This document shows, piece after piece, positions 1-9,015 of a DNA stretch of 64,000 nucleotides (the first letter of the stretch is position 1; the number at the start of each line of letters is the position of its first letter). The DNA lies in assembly GCF_002727185.1 (NCBI RefSeq), contig NZ_NIZW01000009.1, positions 1-64,000 of the forward strand, given 5' to 3'. The position numbers and the translations under genes are program-made. The DNA comes from Rhodopirellula bahusiensis. GTDB lineage: Bacteria; Planctomycetota; Planctomycetia; Pirellulales; Pirellulaceae. Under the pieces are notes generated by a model. The model was not told the DNA's origin. It saw only the letters and a list, made by a program, of their open reading frames with translations, and searched no databases.

Positions 1-2
1 TC

Positions 3-80
3 CAGAGCACCTGGATTGCCGATATTGACAGCGCAAATGCCGCGCCAAATCTGCCAAAAATTGACCCGACTTACGTATAA
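3..80 (+). CDS. C-terminal end of an unidentified protein (5' partial)
   Basis: Reading from base 3 gives 25 residues ending in LPKIDPTYV and a TAA stop at 78-80. The composition (Trp, Asp, Pro, Asn) looks like an ordinary soluble protein tail, and the other two forward frames close with less protein-like sequence. The rest of the gene lies outside the window, so no family can be named. This is a judgement from composition alone. Confidence 0.35.
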   Translation, partial: QSTWIADIDSANAAPNLPKIDPTYV

Positions 81-442
81 CTGACAGCCTACTAGACTCG
101 AGGCTTCCACTCCGAGCCATCAACGAGGACTCCTTCAGAGCCTTTGTTTGGAATTTCACCGGACGTGGGTGCGGTGGAGGACGGTGCGCGGCGTAGCTAG
201 TTTTTCGGAGTTTGTCAGCCAACAGCCCTGGATGAAGTTCTGGAGCCAGGCGGTTGCATTTTGAGCGTTCCCCTCTTTAGAATGGTGCGGTTGTTCCACC
301 GCCGTTCAGAGCCCTGAAGGGAGCCTTGATGACCGCTGCAAGATGTTCGCGTTCGAATGCCACTGAGGAAGCAGCGGAGTTTGAAATGGTGGGGGCGTTT
401 CATCTGCCGAACAAAGACGAGTCGACAAGATGGGATCGTCGA
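81..442. other. Intergenic stretch with no recognised feature
   Basis: This 362-base stretch lies between the truncated upstream gene and the chosen start of the exported protein at 443. I see no RNA gene, strong hairpin or repeat-family member. An in-frame ATG at 326 exists, but the residues it would add are not a credible N-terminus because they precede the signal peptide. Confidence 0.5.
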
Positions 443-1576
443 ATGGTTCGCTCGTGCGTCAGAGTCCTCCAAGCGAGCCTGTTTTTACTCGCGTTTCTTT
501 GCCTTTCACCGGCTAGTTCGCTAGCTCAGTCGTCTAGCGCGGATGACCGGCTATTGAGTGCTGACGAACTGCGTCGCGTGAAGGGGGAGCCTCGCACCTA
601 TTTCTACGGCAAAGAGTTTCGCTACAAGATCGAAACTGAAAGCCGCACCGAGCACGGTGGCGCGACGTTTTTCTCGGGGCACTTGGACATCGCTGCTAAT
701 GGCGTGCGGACGCTCGCCATTGGCAAGCCAACTCCAGATCGCTCCTACATTCCGGTTCGTTTGATGCACTATCAGAAGAACCAAGGCGAACCTCACATCG
801 ATGACGATCCGTTGCTGACCTATTTTGAGGGCACCAACGGACGGGCCAGCCACAGTTTTCTTCGGAAGTTGCTATTCGACTGTGAAGGCAGGAAAGCAGT
901 GACTTCTTTTGGCAATGCTTCCGTTGGCCATCTCTTACCTGCTTTTCATCAAGACCCACTCGTCAGCCTTCTTGTTAACGATGTTGCTTTGATCAATGGA
1001 ACTGAACGAACGAATGACGTTGAGTTCGTTCCAATGGGCGACAAGCTTCAAACCGAATGGTTCGAACACAAGGCCGATCCAAAAGCAATTCGAATGTCAG
1101 CAACCGACCCAGGGGATCAATCCTACGTCGTGTTCACTTCGCAACCGGAACTCCTGCTCCTTGAGAGACGGGAAAGCTATCCCGATGGTCCACTGCAGGT
1201 CGACATCTCAGAGTTGATGACGTTCGATGGTTTTCGATACCCCAAGAAGGCAACGTACCGGGCTGTCACTCCCGATGGAAAATCGGGTTACATCTGCTCG
1301 ATCGAAATGCTCGACATTAGTGAGATCGACGTTGACAGCTTTGAGTGGATTCCGCCCTGGCCGGCTGGTACTGAGTGGGCGCGTCATAAAGATAGGAAAC
1401 GATTTCTTGTTCCCTATTCCGATGCGCAACTTGCCAAGATTCAACAGCACGGTTTGGCCAATGCTCGAGCGGATGCACCGTCGCCAGAGTCACCCAAGTT
1501 CTTCTATCTCAATGCCGGGTTGGTGGTTCTGATCTTCGGGTTGGTCGCCTACCGATTCTGGCCACGATCCAATTAG
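443..1576 (+). CDS. Exported, C-terminally membrane-anchored hypothetical protein
   Basis: I do not recognise a family. Starting at the ATG at 443 gives about 377 residues that open with a basic n-region, a hydrophobic core and a plausible cleavage site after SSLAQ, so a Sec signal peptide is likely. A hydrophobic segment near the C-terminus (LNAGLVVLIFGLVAYRF) followed by basic residues would anchor it with the bulk outside the cytoplasm. The middle is mixed polar sequence with many charged residues and no metal-binding or catalytic motif I can name. The ATG at 326 would bury the signal peptide behind 39 residues, so I prefer 443. The next gene on this strand encodes a DUF1559 protein. Planctomycetes encode many such lineage-specific exported proteins. 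Confidence 0.75.
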   Translation: MVRSCVRVLQASLFLLAFLCLSPASSLAQSSSADDRLLSADELRRVKGEPRTYFYGKEFRYKIETESRTEHGGATFFSGHLDIAANGVRTLAIGKPTPDRSYIPVRLMHYQKNQGEPHIDDDPLLTYFEGTNGRASHSFLRKLLFDCEGRKAVTSFGNASVGHLLPAFHQDPLVSLLVNDVALINGTERTNDVEFVPMGDKLQTEWFEHKADPKAIRMSATDPGDQSYVVFTSQPELLLLERRESYPDGPLQVDISELMTFDGFRYPKKATYRAVTPDGKSGYICSIEMLDISEIDVDSFEWIPPWPAGTEWARHKDRKRFLVPYSDAQLAKIQQHGLANARADAPSPESPKFFYLNAGLVVLIFGLVAYRFWPRSN

Positions 1577-1670
1577 AAGAGGGATTCAACCATGCGCACG
1601 CAAGCTTCGATTCCGCGCGACGGCCAATTTCTGGACGGCATGGTGCCGTTGATTATGTCCACCCGACGAC

Positions 1671-1791
1671 GTAGGCCAGGTCCTACCTGGCATGGTGACA
1701 GGAAGAAGCCATGTGAACTCGAGAACGCAGGTCAAACCTCCTCGCTTTGTTCCAAAGCATCGGCGGGGGTGCCAGGTAAAACCTGGCCTAC
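1671..1791. repeat. Dispersed inverted repeat, module B, copy 1
   Basis: The element starts with GTAGGCCAGGT and ends with its reverse complement ACCTGGCCTAC, enclosing about 100 bases. Inside it carries CCTCGCTTTGTTCCAAAGCA, which recurs in the copy at 2813-2933 and, reverse-complemented, in the copies at 61186-61310 and 61427-61551. It fills most of the 311-base gap between two plus-strand genes. No transposase is present, so it behaves like a MITE- or REP-type element. Confidence 0.85.
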
Positions 1792-1887
1792 GTTGCTCCC
1801 AGCGGAGCCCATCGAATCCATCGGCGCAAGCCACCTTCTGTACCGAGTCGACCACTGATCCGTTCCGCCAATCCGATAGGACTCGCC

Positions 1888-2796
1888 ATGAACCAATCTC
1901 TTTCCGAACCGGGACGCATCATGACCATTCGTCGCGGTTTTACCATGATCGAATTGCTGATCGTATTGGCGATCATGGGGTTACTGGTGTCATTGTTCAC
2001 CGGTGCTGTTCAGAATGCACGCGAGTCAGCCCGGCGGACTCAGTGCATGAATCAACAGCGACAACTTGCGCTCGGCATCCAAATGCACGCTGCCAAGCAT
2101 GAGTACCTTCCCAGCAATGGCGGTGATGATGGCAAGTGCACCGTCACCTCTGCATCGGGCAAACCGATTCGGATTGGAACTTATACCTTTGCGGTTGACC
2201 ATCAGTTTTGGTGGGGAGTCGGCCAACCGGGAGCCTCACCGCCGCAGCAAACGGGGTGCTGGGCCTATGCGATTCTGCCATCGCTGGAACAAGGGGAAGC
2301 GTACCAGAACGTTCAGGTCGAATCCGCTGGGCCGCTCTTCCGTTGCCCCAGTCGCTCGCGAGGAGAACCACTGGTCCCGCGAGATGATTCGTACGGCAGA
2401 TATTCCGCGGGCGGTCGGGCGTGGGCCAAGACGGATTACGCTGGCAACCGCCGGGTGATGTTGAACTTCCCTGACGCTCAGCGACTCAGTGCGATTGCGG
2501 ACGGACTGAGCAACACGTTAGGGACGGGTGAGAAAGCATTCGACCCGATCATTCAAACGGAAACGAGTTGGTATTACGACGAACCGATCTTCAGTGGTGG
2601 CAGCAATGGTACCGTGCGAAGTGGTTTGTTGATCGAACGAGATGGTCCCGGCGCCCGTTACATGGACAACTGGGGATCGGCTCATCTAGGCGGCGCGCTG
2701 TTTTCACGTTTGGATGGATCGACGGAGTTCCTCACGTCCAGCGTCGATGGCGAGTTGTTCCGCAGTCTGATCGACCCGAAAGACGGGGCCCCTTGA
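1888..2796 (+). CDS. DUF1559 protein with prepilin-type N-terminal signal
   Basis: The first 40 residues carry a type IV prepilin-like signal: a basic stretch, then GFTMIELLIVLAIMG, a hydrophobic helix with the conserved Glu five residues after the cleavage Gly. Next comes the planctomycete N-methylation/DUF1559 body, with 'NARESARRTQCMNQQRQLALGIQ' split over residues about 50-70, a GxxxLPS segment, and a C-terminal stretch ending in LDGSTEFLTSSVDGELFRSL, matching the usual MLDGSVHFL... ending of the family. TAGGA seven bases before the ATG at 1888 supports that start; the ATG at 1921 is an alternative. The family is very abundant in planctomycetes and is presumed to be a pseudopilin-like envelope protein of unknown function. 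A second member lies at 45620-46675. Confidence 0.9.
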   Translation: MNQSLSEPGRIMTIRRGFTMIELLIVLAIMGLLVSLFTGAVQNARESARRTQCMNQQRQLALGIQMHAAKHEYLPSNGGDDGKCTVTSASGKPIRIGTYTFAVDHQFWWGVGQPGASPPQQTGCWAYAILPSLEQGEAYQNVQVESAGPLFRCPSRSRGEPLVPRDDSYGRYSAGGRAWAKTDYAGNRRVMLNFPDAQRLSAIADGLSNTLGTGEKAFDPIIQTETSWYYDEPIFSGGSNGTVRSGLLIERDGPGARYMDNWGSAHLGGALFSRLDGSTEFLTSSVDGELFRSLIDPKDGAP

Positions 2797-2812
2797 TTCG
2801 AGATCGGTCGAC

Positions 2813-2933
2813 GTAGGCCAGGTTCCAACTGGCTGGGTGACTGGACGGAGCCTCGCGAACTCGCGGATGAATGCTAAATCGCCTCGCTTTGTTCCAAAGC
2901 ATCGGCTTGGTCGCCAGGTGAGACCTGGCCTAC
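2813..2933. repeat. Dispersed inverted repeat, module B, copy 2
   Basis: The boundaries are the same as in the copy at 1671-1791 (GTAGGCCAGGT and ACCTGGCCTAC), as is the inner motif CCTCGCTTTGTTCCAAAGCA. The middle has diverged. It sits just 3' of the DUF1559 gene, and a module A element follows about a dozen bases later, giving the same B-A order as in the tandem array near 61.1-61.7 kb. Confidence 0.85.
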
Positions 2934-2945
2934 GTGAATGCATGT

Positions 2946-3012
2946 GGCTGGATTCGCCAGAATTCAGTTGTCCCAGTTAATTCACGTCCGAATTCTTGGC
3001 GAATCCGGCTAC
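2946..3012. repeat. Dispersed inverted repeat, module A
   Basis: The arms GGCTGGATTCGCCAGAATTC and GAATTCTTGGCGAATCCGGC are near-perfect inverted complements around a short loop. The same palindrome is found three times near 61.1-61.7 kb and as a half-copy at 53215-53241. It ends 11 bases before the stop codon of the minus-strand DUF1552 gene, so it could form a hairpin just past that gene. Confidence 0.85.
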
Positions 3013-3023
3013 GCTGCGTGGAA

Positions 3024-4415
3024 TCAGGCCCCTGCCAATTCAGTCATTTCGGTTTCGCTGTCGCCGAATCGTTCGAGATCCAATCCGTAGCGTTTGGCCA
3101 TCGACAAATACAAGTTGCAGACGGGGACTTGGCCTTTGGCAGCGATGTGACGACCGGGCTGGATCGTGCCGCCGCCGCGACCGGCCAGCAACAACGGCAG
3201 GTTGTCTGGGTCGTGACGGTTGCCGTCGGAGAAGCTGCTCCCGAACATGATCATGCTGTTGTCGAGCAATGTCGACTCGCCTTCCTTGACCGCTTTCATC
3301 TTCCGCAACATCCGAGCGAATTGTTCGGTGTGCCAACGGTTGATGAGTTGATACTGAGCGATCTTTTCTTCTTTGTTCTCGTGGTGTGATAGTTCATGGT
3401 GACCACCATGAACTCCGTCGAGAAAGCTGAACGAGCGACCGGACACATCATTGGCAAACATGAACGTGGCGACGCGAGTCGAATCGGTTTGGAAGGCCAA
3501 CACCATCATGTCCAGCATCAAATCGATGTGCTGGCGGAAGTCACCCGGCGTTCCCGTTTCTGGGATCTCCAGTGCGTGACCGCTGGCAATGCGATCCCGT
3601 TCTGCTTCGTAGCGTGCTCGGTGGCTTTGGTCACGGGTGGCAAACTCAATCCGTTTCTCCACTTCGCGGACCGAATCCAGGTACTCGTCCATCTTGAACT
3701 GATCGTCGCGGCTGAGTTTGCCGCGAACCAAACGAGCGTCTTCCAAAACGTAGTCCAGCAAGTTCTGGTAGGACTTTGCTTCCGGAGTGCTGGTCTTCAT
3801 CCGTTTGCCAAACAGACGCTCGTAGACCACGCGAGGGTTGATGGCTTTCGCGATGGGCCGAGTGGGTGACTGCCACGAAATGTGCGAACCATACAATCGT
3901 GTGTAGCCGACGTTGCTGTCGATGCCGCTGATCACAGGATCAACCCCAAGTTCCAGCGAAGGCAGCGGCGTTTGGTCGCCCACCTTCGCAGCGATCAATT
4001 GATCGATCGAAACGCCGCCGCTGCTGATGTCTTTCCCGGTGGTCTTCGCAACGGGCATCCCGGTCAGGTAGTTTGCGGTCTTGGCGTAGTGACCATCGCC
4101 ACCGTGCGAGTGTTTCTTGTCGAGCCCAGACAGCACGAGAAAGTCATCCTTCAAATCCGCAAGCGGTTCGAGTGAAGGCGACAGTTCGTAGCCGGCTCCT
4201 TCGGACTCAGGAACCCAATCTTTCTCCCAGACTCCATTGGGGAAATAGAGGAACGCGGTGCGAAGCGGCGGTTGCGGATCGCCATTTTGCGAACCCGATG
4301 CGTCCGGTTTGGCAGCGGCCATGGTATCCGCCATGGAGGCCATCCAAGGCAGTCCCAACACGGCTCCGCTGCCACGCAGGAAGCGACGACGAGGAATGGG
4401 CTTTTGCATGATCAA
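3024..4415 (-). CDS. DUF1552 family secreted protein
   Basis: The 463-residue product opens with a twin-arginine-like signal, PRRRFLRGSGAVLGLPWM at residues about 8-25, typical of DUF1552 proteins. The body has the family's recognisable blocks: AFLYFPNGVW, FLVLSGLDKKHSHGGDGHY, SIDQLIAAKVG and a C-terminal IMFGSSFSDGNRHDPDNLP. The biochemical role is unknown; the family is confined largely to planctomycetes, verrucomicrobia and some myxobacteria and is almost always encoded beside a DUF1592 protein. That is the case here: the DUF1592 gene ends nine bases upstream on the same strand, so the two are almost certainly co-transcribed. By its similarity to sulfatase/DUF1501-like folds it may act on an extracytoplasmic substrate, but that is inference. 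Confidence 0.92.
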   Translation of the reverse strand: MIMQKPIPRRRFLRGSGAVLGLPWMASMADTMAAAKPDASGSQNGDPQPPLRTAFLYFPNGVWEKDWVPESEGAGYELSPSLEPLADLKDDFLVLSGLDKKHSHGGDGHYAKTANYLTGMPVAKTTGKDISSGGVSIDQLIAAKVGDQTPLPSLELGVDPVISGIDSNVGYTRLYGSHISWQSPTRPIAKAINPRVVYERLFGKRMKTSTPEAKSYQNLLDYVLEDARLVRGKLSRDDQFKMDEYLDSVREVEKRIEFATRDQSHRARYEAERDRIASGHALEIPETGTPGDFRQHIDLMLDMMVLAFQTDSTRVATFMFANDVSGRSFSFLDGVHGGHHELSHHENKEEKIAQYQLINRWHTEQFARMLRKMKAVKEGESTLLDNSMIMFGSSFSDGNRHDPDNLPLLLAGRGGGTIQPGRHIAAKGQVPVCNLYLSMAKRYGLDLERFGDSETEMTELAGA

Positions 4416-4424
4416 CCTAACGGT

Positions 4425-6371
4425 CTATGGGTTGGCAGGTTTGAAATAACGATTGCGAAACGGATAACTGGTCACGATTGTTTCCAGGATCACTCTGGCA
4501 CGCTGGTCGTTGGCATCCAATGCTTCCAACGATTCATCGACGACACACTTGTCGAACTTATTGAGCGATCGGCCCAGAGCGAATCCGTACAACTTCTTGA
4601 CGAAGTGCTTTTTGAATTCACCACTGCGCCGCAACAACAATTGTTTGAGTTCTTCGGGACCGGAGAACGTTTCCCCTGAAGGAAGCTTGCCGCTGGAGTC
4701 GATCGATTGGCCGTCTTGTTCAGTTCGCCAGCGACCGATCGCGTCAAAGTTTTCGAGTCCAAAACCGATTGGATCCATGCGGTTGTGACACGCGGCACAT
4801 TGAGGATCCTTGCGGTGAATTTCCAGTTGTTCGCGAAGCGTTGCCGCGTGGTCGGCTTCGGCCTCTTCCAAAGCGGGAACCCCTGGAGGTGGCGGTGGCA
4901 CTCGCCCGCCGAGTACTTCTTCCAAAACCCAACGGCCGCGCAACACGGGGCTGGTTCGGTGTCCATACGATGACCTTGTCAGGACGGCGGCGAGTGTGAT
5001 CACACCACCGCGACGACGATCCGAGAGTGGGATGCGTTTCCAAGTTTCTGAGTCATCGGTTTGTGTCAGGCCTTGTTCGGAAGCATCCAGACCGTAGTAC
5101 GACGCCAGAGTCGAGTTGGCATGGATGGAGTCCGCATCGATCAATTCCATCAACGGGCGATCATCTTTAAAAACGTTCCAAACCGTTCGCACGGCTTCTT
5201 CACGCATGTCGGCGGCCAAGCGTTCGTCAAAGTCTGGGAAGAGTGTCGTATCGGGTTTGGACTCACCTTCGAATTGCGAGAGCCCCAACCATTGCAAACC
5301 AAAGTTCTCTCCCAACGCCCGCGAACGGTCATCGGCGAGCATGCGGTGCATTTGCGATATGATCTGTTCGTCGGTTGCCAGTTCGTTTGCGTCCGCAGCC
5401 AACATCAATGTTTCGTCTGGGATGGATGACCACAGGAACAAGGCCAACCGAGTTGCCATCTGATGCGGCGTCAGTGGTTGCACGCCACCGGCTTCGGATT
5501 CGGTTTCGACGACAAACAAGAAATTCGGTGACACCAAGATCGCTTTGAATGCATCAGCGGTCGCTTCGCGGATTGGCATTCCCGATTGCTGGGAGGCGTT
5601 CATCAACGTCATCAATCGGTCGACTTCAGAACCATCGACGGGGCGTCGCCACGCGCGGCGGGCGAATTGGTTGATCGCCTCTCGTGCATCGACCTCGCTG
5701 GCGATGTTCGTCAGCAAACTGCCAGCCAAAGAAGACTGTCCGCCCGAATTCAAAGCATCTGTGATGACTTGGTTGGACACCGCCAAGTACTGTTCGATGT
5801 GCAACGCCGATGTGAAGAGTGCGTCGCCAGCGGTATCGAATCCTTCGCCGCCGGCCCCGTCCGAAGGAACTTGCAACGATTCATCAACGGGCATTCCCAC
5901 CAGGTCTCGAATTGCGTTGAGATATTCCGTTCGAGTGAGCCGGCGGCTCATCACGACGCCACGGTACCAAGCCTGGGTCTCTTCGTTGGCCAGTCGTTCG
6001 CACTCGTTGTCATCCGGTCGTGAATCGAACCATCGATGAACGAGTGCCTTTTGTTCGTCGTTGAGTTGCGGACTGCCTTCAGGTGGCATCTCGTTCAGTC
6101 GCACGCGTTTGGCGACTTCTTCCCAAACGGTGGCATTTTTTTGCAGCTTTTCGCTCGCACCGAATTGTTCTAGATCAAAACCTTCGGCATCCGCGCCCCG
6201 ATGGCACTCCGAACAGGCCTGATCCAAAATCGGATAGATTGCGTCTTCGTATTCTTTCCGCCAGGCCGCGAATGGATCGTCATCCGCGATCGACAAAATT
6301 GGCGCAGCAACACAGGCGGCAAAAACGACGCAGCGGAACAGAAAACAGGCGAGTGGCATCGCGGGGAACAT
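4425..6371 (-). CDS. DUF1592 multidomain protein with cytochrome c-type heme motifs
   Basis: The protein carries the order typical of this planctomycete family: N-terminal signal peptide (MFPAMPLACFLF and on), a planctomycete cytochrome c (PSCyt) motif CSECH near residue 53, then DUF1587, DUF1595, DUF1592 ('FLFVVETE', 'RLALFLWSSIPDE'), DUF1588 with a second heme-like motif CAACH near residue 523 followed by RMDPIGFGLENFD, and DUF1585 at the C-terminus (FVKKLYGFALGR). It is probably a periplasmic c-type heme protein or redox-linked enzyme; the substrate is unknown. It leads a two-gene operon with the DUF1552 gene. The start at 6371 was chosen for the signal peptide; ATGs at 6404 and 6356 are alternatives. 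Confidence 0.92.
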   Translation of the reverse strand: MFPAMPLACFLFRCVVFAACVAAPILSIADDDPFAAWRKEYEDAIYPILDQACSECHRGADAEGFDLEQFGASEKLQKNATVWEEVAKRVRLNEMPPEGSPQLNDEQKALVHRWFDSRPDDNECERLANEETQAWYRGVVMSRRLTRTEYLNAIRDLVGMPVDESLQVPSDGAGGEGFDTAGDALFTSALHIEQYLAVSNQVITDALNSGGQSSLAGSLLTNIASEVDAREAINQFARRAWRRPVDGSEVDRLMTLMNASQQSGMPIREATADAFKAILVSPNFLFVVETESEAGGVQPLTPHQMATRLALFLWSSIPDETLMLAADANELATDEQIISQMHRMLADDRSRALGENFGLQWLGLSQFEGESKPDTTLFPDFDERLAADMREEAVRTVWNVFKDDRPLMELIDADSIHANSTLASYYGLDASEQGLTQTDDSETWKRIPLSDRRRGGVITLAAVLTRSSYGHRTSPVLRGRWVLEEVLGGRVPPPPPGVPALEEAEADHAATLREQLEIHRKDPQCAACHNRMDPIGFGLENFDAIGRWRTEQDGQSIDSSGKLPSGETFSGPEELKQLLLRRSGEFKKHFVKKLYGFALGRSLNKFDKCVVDESLEALDANDQRARVILETIVTSYPFRNRYFKPANP

Positions 6372-6592
6372 CGAGGGATGCTCAGTCGGCTGGAGGTGGG
6401 GCAAATCGCGGCACTGGTAGAATTGTCCGCGGGCGGGAACCTCAGTCTAGCCAATCCGGTCCCAACGTCCAACTTGAATGAGCCAGTCGATTCGACAATC
6501 CCCCGAAGATTTTTTCTCACCCACACTGCTACGAAGATCAACGCACGGAGTTGCCATGAAGGCGACTCGCCCCCCGAAAGCGACATCACCCG

Positions 6593-7258
6593 ATGAACAC
6601 CGAGCCCGCTCCAAACGCCAACGAGGAAACGATCACAGAGGGCGAACCAGTTGTTCTAAGTGAGACGTCTGGCTCGACCGAAACGAACGCAACAGAAGTC
6701 CTCTCGACCAACGAAGCAGCCACCCAAGCTCCGTTGCCGACTGATTCGACGTCTTATCAATCGTTGCCGATCGAGGCACTCAAGTTGGACCGATTCCAGG
6801 GCGGGATTGTGATTGCCGTCGTGCTGGTGGGTTGTCTTGTTGGCTTGATCGTTCCAATGTTCTTTGCGTCAGCCACGCTTGACGTATGGGCGTGGGCTGT
6901 GGCTGGTTGCTTGCTGCTTCTCGGCCTAGTCGTTTACGCGGCATGGTTTTATCCAAAGGCCGCGCACCGGTGTGCGGCGTGGAGAATCAGCGAACACGGC
7001 TTGGAAATCCGGCGAGGCGTATGGTGGCGTCACCGAATCGTGATCCCACACTCTCGAATGCAGCACAGCGACATCGAACAAGGCCCCCTGCAGCGGATGT
7101 ATTCGCTCGCAACCCTGGCCATTCACACAGCGGGAACAAAGAACTCATCGGTCCAACTTGAAAACTTGAAATCGGAAACCGCCGAGCAATTGCGAGACGC
7201 TTTGACTGGCGGTCGCTGGGACATGAACACACCGCCTGAATCGCCGGTGACACCATGA
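6593..7258 (+). CDS. Membrane PH-domain protein, YdbS-like
   Basis: The first 60 residues are acidic, Thr/Ser-rich and probably disordered. Two transmembrane helices follow (residues about 75-95 and 100-122), then a bacterial PH (bPH2) domain with 'RISEHGLEIRRGVWWR' and IPHSRMQHSDIEQGPLQR, the hallmark of the YdbS family. The stop codon overlaps the start of the next gene in ATGA, so the pair is translationally coupled. In Bacillus the equivalent YdbS/YdbT pair is linked to resistance to membrane-active compounds, but the molecular role is unknown. The acidic N-terminal extension is longer than in most homologues I know. Confidence 0.85.
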   Translation: MNTEPAPNANEETITEGEPVVLSETSGSTETNATEVLSTNEAATQAPLPTDSTSYQSLPIEALKLDRFQGGIVIAVVLVGCLVGLIVPMFFASATLDVWAWAVAGCLLLLGLVVYAAWFYPKAAHRCAAWRISEHGLEIRRGVWWRHRIVIPHSRMQHSDIEQGPLQRMYSLATLAIHTAGTKNSSVQLENLKSETAEQLRDALTGGRWDMNTPPESPVTP

Positions 7259-8883
7259 GTCCAGAGCCGAAACCGCTGCATCCGATTTCGATTGTTTTTC
7301 AAGCCGTCGCAATTTCAAAGCACACCATCATTCCACTCGCACTTGTCGCCTGGAATGGATCTCAATCGAATTGGTTGGGGTTCATTGGTGCCTGGGGCTT
7401 TCTCGGCATGACGATGGCGGTGTTCGCCGTAATCGGATTCGTTCGGTACTGGTTCTATCGTTACCAGTTGGCGGATGGAGAGTTGGTTGTGACGTCGGGC
7501 GTGTTCTTCAAATCCAAACGCAACGTTCCGGTTGCTCGCATACAAAATGTCGATCTCGTCCAAAACCTATTTCATCGCATCTTTGGCGTGGCGGAGGTTC
7601 GAGTTGAAACGGCCAGCGGCACAGAACCCGAAGCGATTCTGAAAGTTCTTTCTCTAAGCGAAGTCGAATTACTGCGAGAGCAGATCGAATCGGCTCGCAA
7701 AGGCGTGTCTTCTGAGGCGGCAAGCCAAGCTGCGATGGGGACGGGGGCCATCCCCGAATCAGCGACTTCGACAAACGGACCGTCGGCAGCGACCACGGCG
7801 CCAGTCTCCGCATCGACAACCTTGCTGCAGATTCCGCTGAAGTGGTTGGTTCAAGCGGGATTGGCCAGCAACCGCGGTTTCGTGATGGTCGGGATCGTCA
7901 TCGGGATCCTCTCGCAGCAGATGGGCAATGACAACCGGTTTGTTCTCCGGATCGTGAGAAACATACCGTCCAGTCGCGAAATGGAGATCGCTCGATCACA
8001 GGCCAACTGGTGGGAATCTTGGCTGGTTTGGGTTGGAGCGTTGGTTCTCGTCCTCGTGTTGATCCGTTTGCTGGGGATCGCTTGGTATGTGCTTCGGTTC
8101 TATGGGTACCGTTTAGAACTGCGCGACGAAAACTTGCATCTGTCATGTGGATTGCTGACGAAAGTTTCGGCCACGGTTCCGCGACGTCGCATTCAGTGGA
8201 TCAGCATCCATCGCTCGCCGTTGCTGCGATGGATGAAACTCGCGTCGATCCGAATTGAAACCGCCGGAGGTGCCGGCAAGCAAAACGAAGACGCGGCGAC
8301 GACGGTCACACGTCGCTGGTTCGTACCAGTCATCCCCGAGTCACTTCTGGATGAATTGGTGGAGCAACTGCGACCGGGACTGGAATGGTCGGAGAGTTCG
8401 CTTGAGTGGCAATCGCTCGACCGACGGGCGCTCAAACGGATGCGGCGGAAATCCAGTCTACGGGCTCAGGGCATCAGCATCCTCGCCGGTGGTTTGGCGT
8501 TTTTATTGTTTGATTTTTCGTATGCTTGGACGCTGGGGGTGCTGGTCGCCGTGGTTCTGATCCCGCTGAACATTTGGGTTGCTCAGCGTCGACATCGTCA
8601 CTTTGGATTCGCTGAATTGCCATCGGGAGAAGGCGTCGTCATTCGCGAAGGATTTTGGGATCGAAAGGTGAGTTGCACGTTCTACGATCGAATCCAATCC
8701 GTCAGTTGTTCGGAAACGCCATTTGATCGCCGCTGGGACATGCAAACGCTTCGAATCGACACCGCGGCGGCTGGTCCAGCGGACCACGTTTACAGACTGC
8801 CCATGTTGTCGCGTCCAATCGCCAGCGAATTGTTTGATCGCTTGTCGAGCAAAACGTCGCGAATCGAGATGGTTTGGGACTGA
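7255..8883 (+). CDS. Membrane protein with repeated PH domains, YdbT-like
   Basis: This 542-residue protein has paired transmembrane helices followed by bPH2 domains, in three repeats: VTSGVFFKSKRNVPVARIQN with VDLVQNLFHRIFGVAEV (residues about 80-115), LHLSCGLLTKVSATVPRRRI (about 295-315) and VVIREGFWDRKVSCTFYDRI (about 460-480). That layout matches YdbT. A low-complexity Ala/Thr/Ser linker (residues about 158-190) separates the first PH domain from the next helices. It overlaps the preceding YdbS-like gene by four bases, and the two products probably form one membrane complex. Confidence 0.88.
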   Translation: MSPEPKPLHPISIVFQAVAISKHTIIPLALVAWNGSQSNWLGFIGAWGFLGMTMAVFAVIGFVRYWFYRYQLADGELVVTSGVFFKSKRNVPVARIQNVDLVQNLFHRIFGVAEVRVETASGTEPEAILKVLSLSEVELLREQIESARKGVSSEAASQAAMGTGAIPESATSTNGPSAATTAPVSASTTLLQIPLKWLVQAGLASNRGFVMVGIVIGILSQQMGNDNRFVLRIVRNIPSSREMEIARSQANWWESWLVWVGALVLVLVLIRLLGIAWYVLRFYGYRLELRDENLHLSCGLLTKVSATVPRRRIQWISIHRSPLLRWMKLASIRIETAGGAGKQNEDAATTVTRRWFVPVIPESLLDELVEQLRPGLEWSESSLEWQSLDRRALKRMRRKSSLRAQGISILAGGLAFLLFDFSYAWTLGVLVAVVLIPLNIWVAQRRHRHFGFAELPSGEGVVIREGFWDRKVSCTFYDRIQSVSCSETPFDRRWDMQTLRIDTAAAGPADHVYRLPMLSRPIASELFDRLSSKTSRIEMVWD

Positions 8884-9015
8884 TTCACCCCGTTGATGAG
8901 GGATTGCTGAAAGCGTGTTCAATCAGGGTGGGTGCCGCCTCGCGGGATTGCAAACTGTCCTTACAATGGCCGGTTTTTGCGACCGATATCGCACCTCTTC
9001 CCGCAAGTCCAACTC

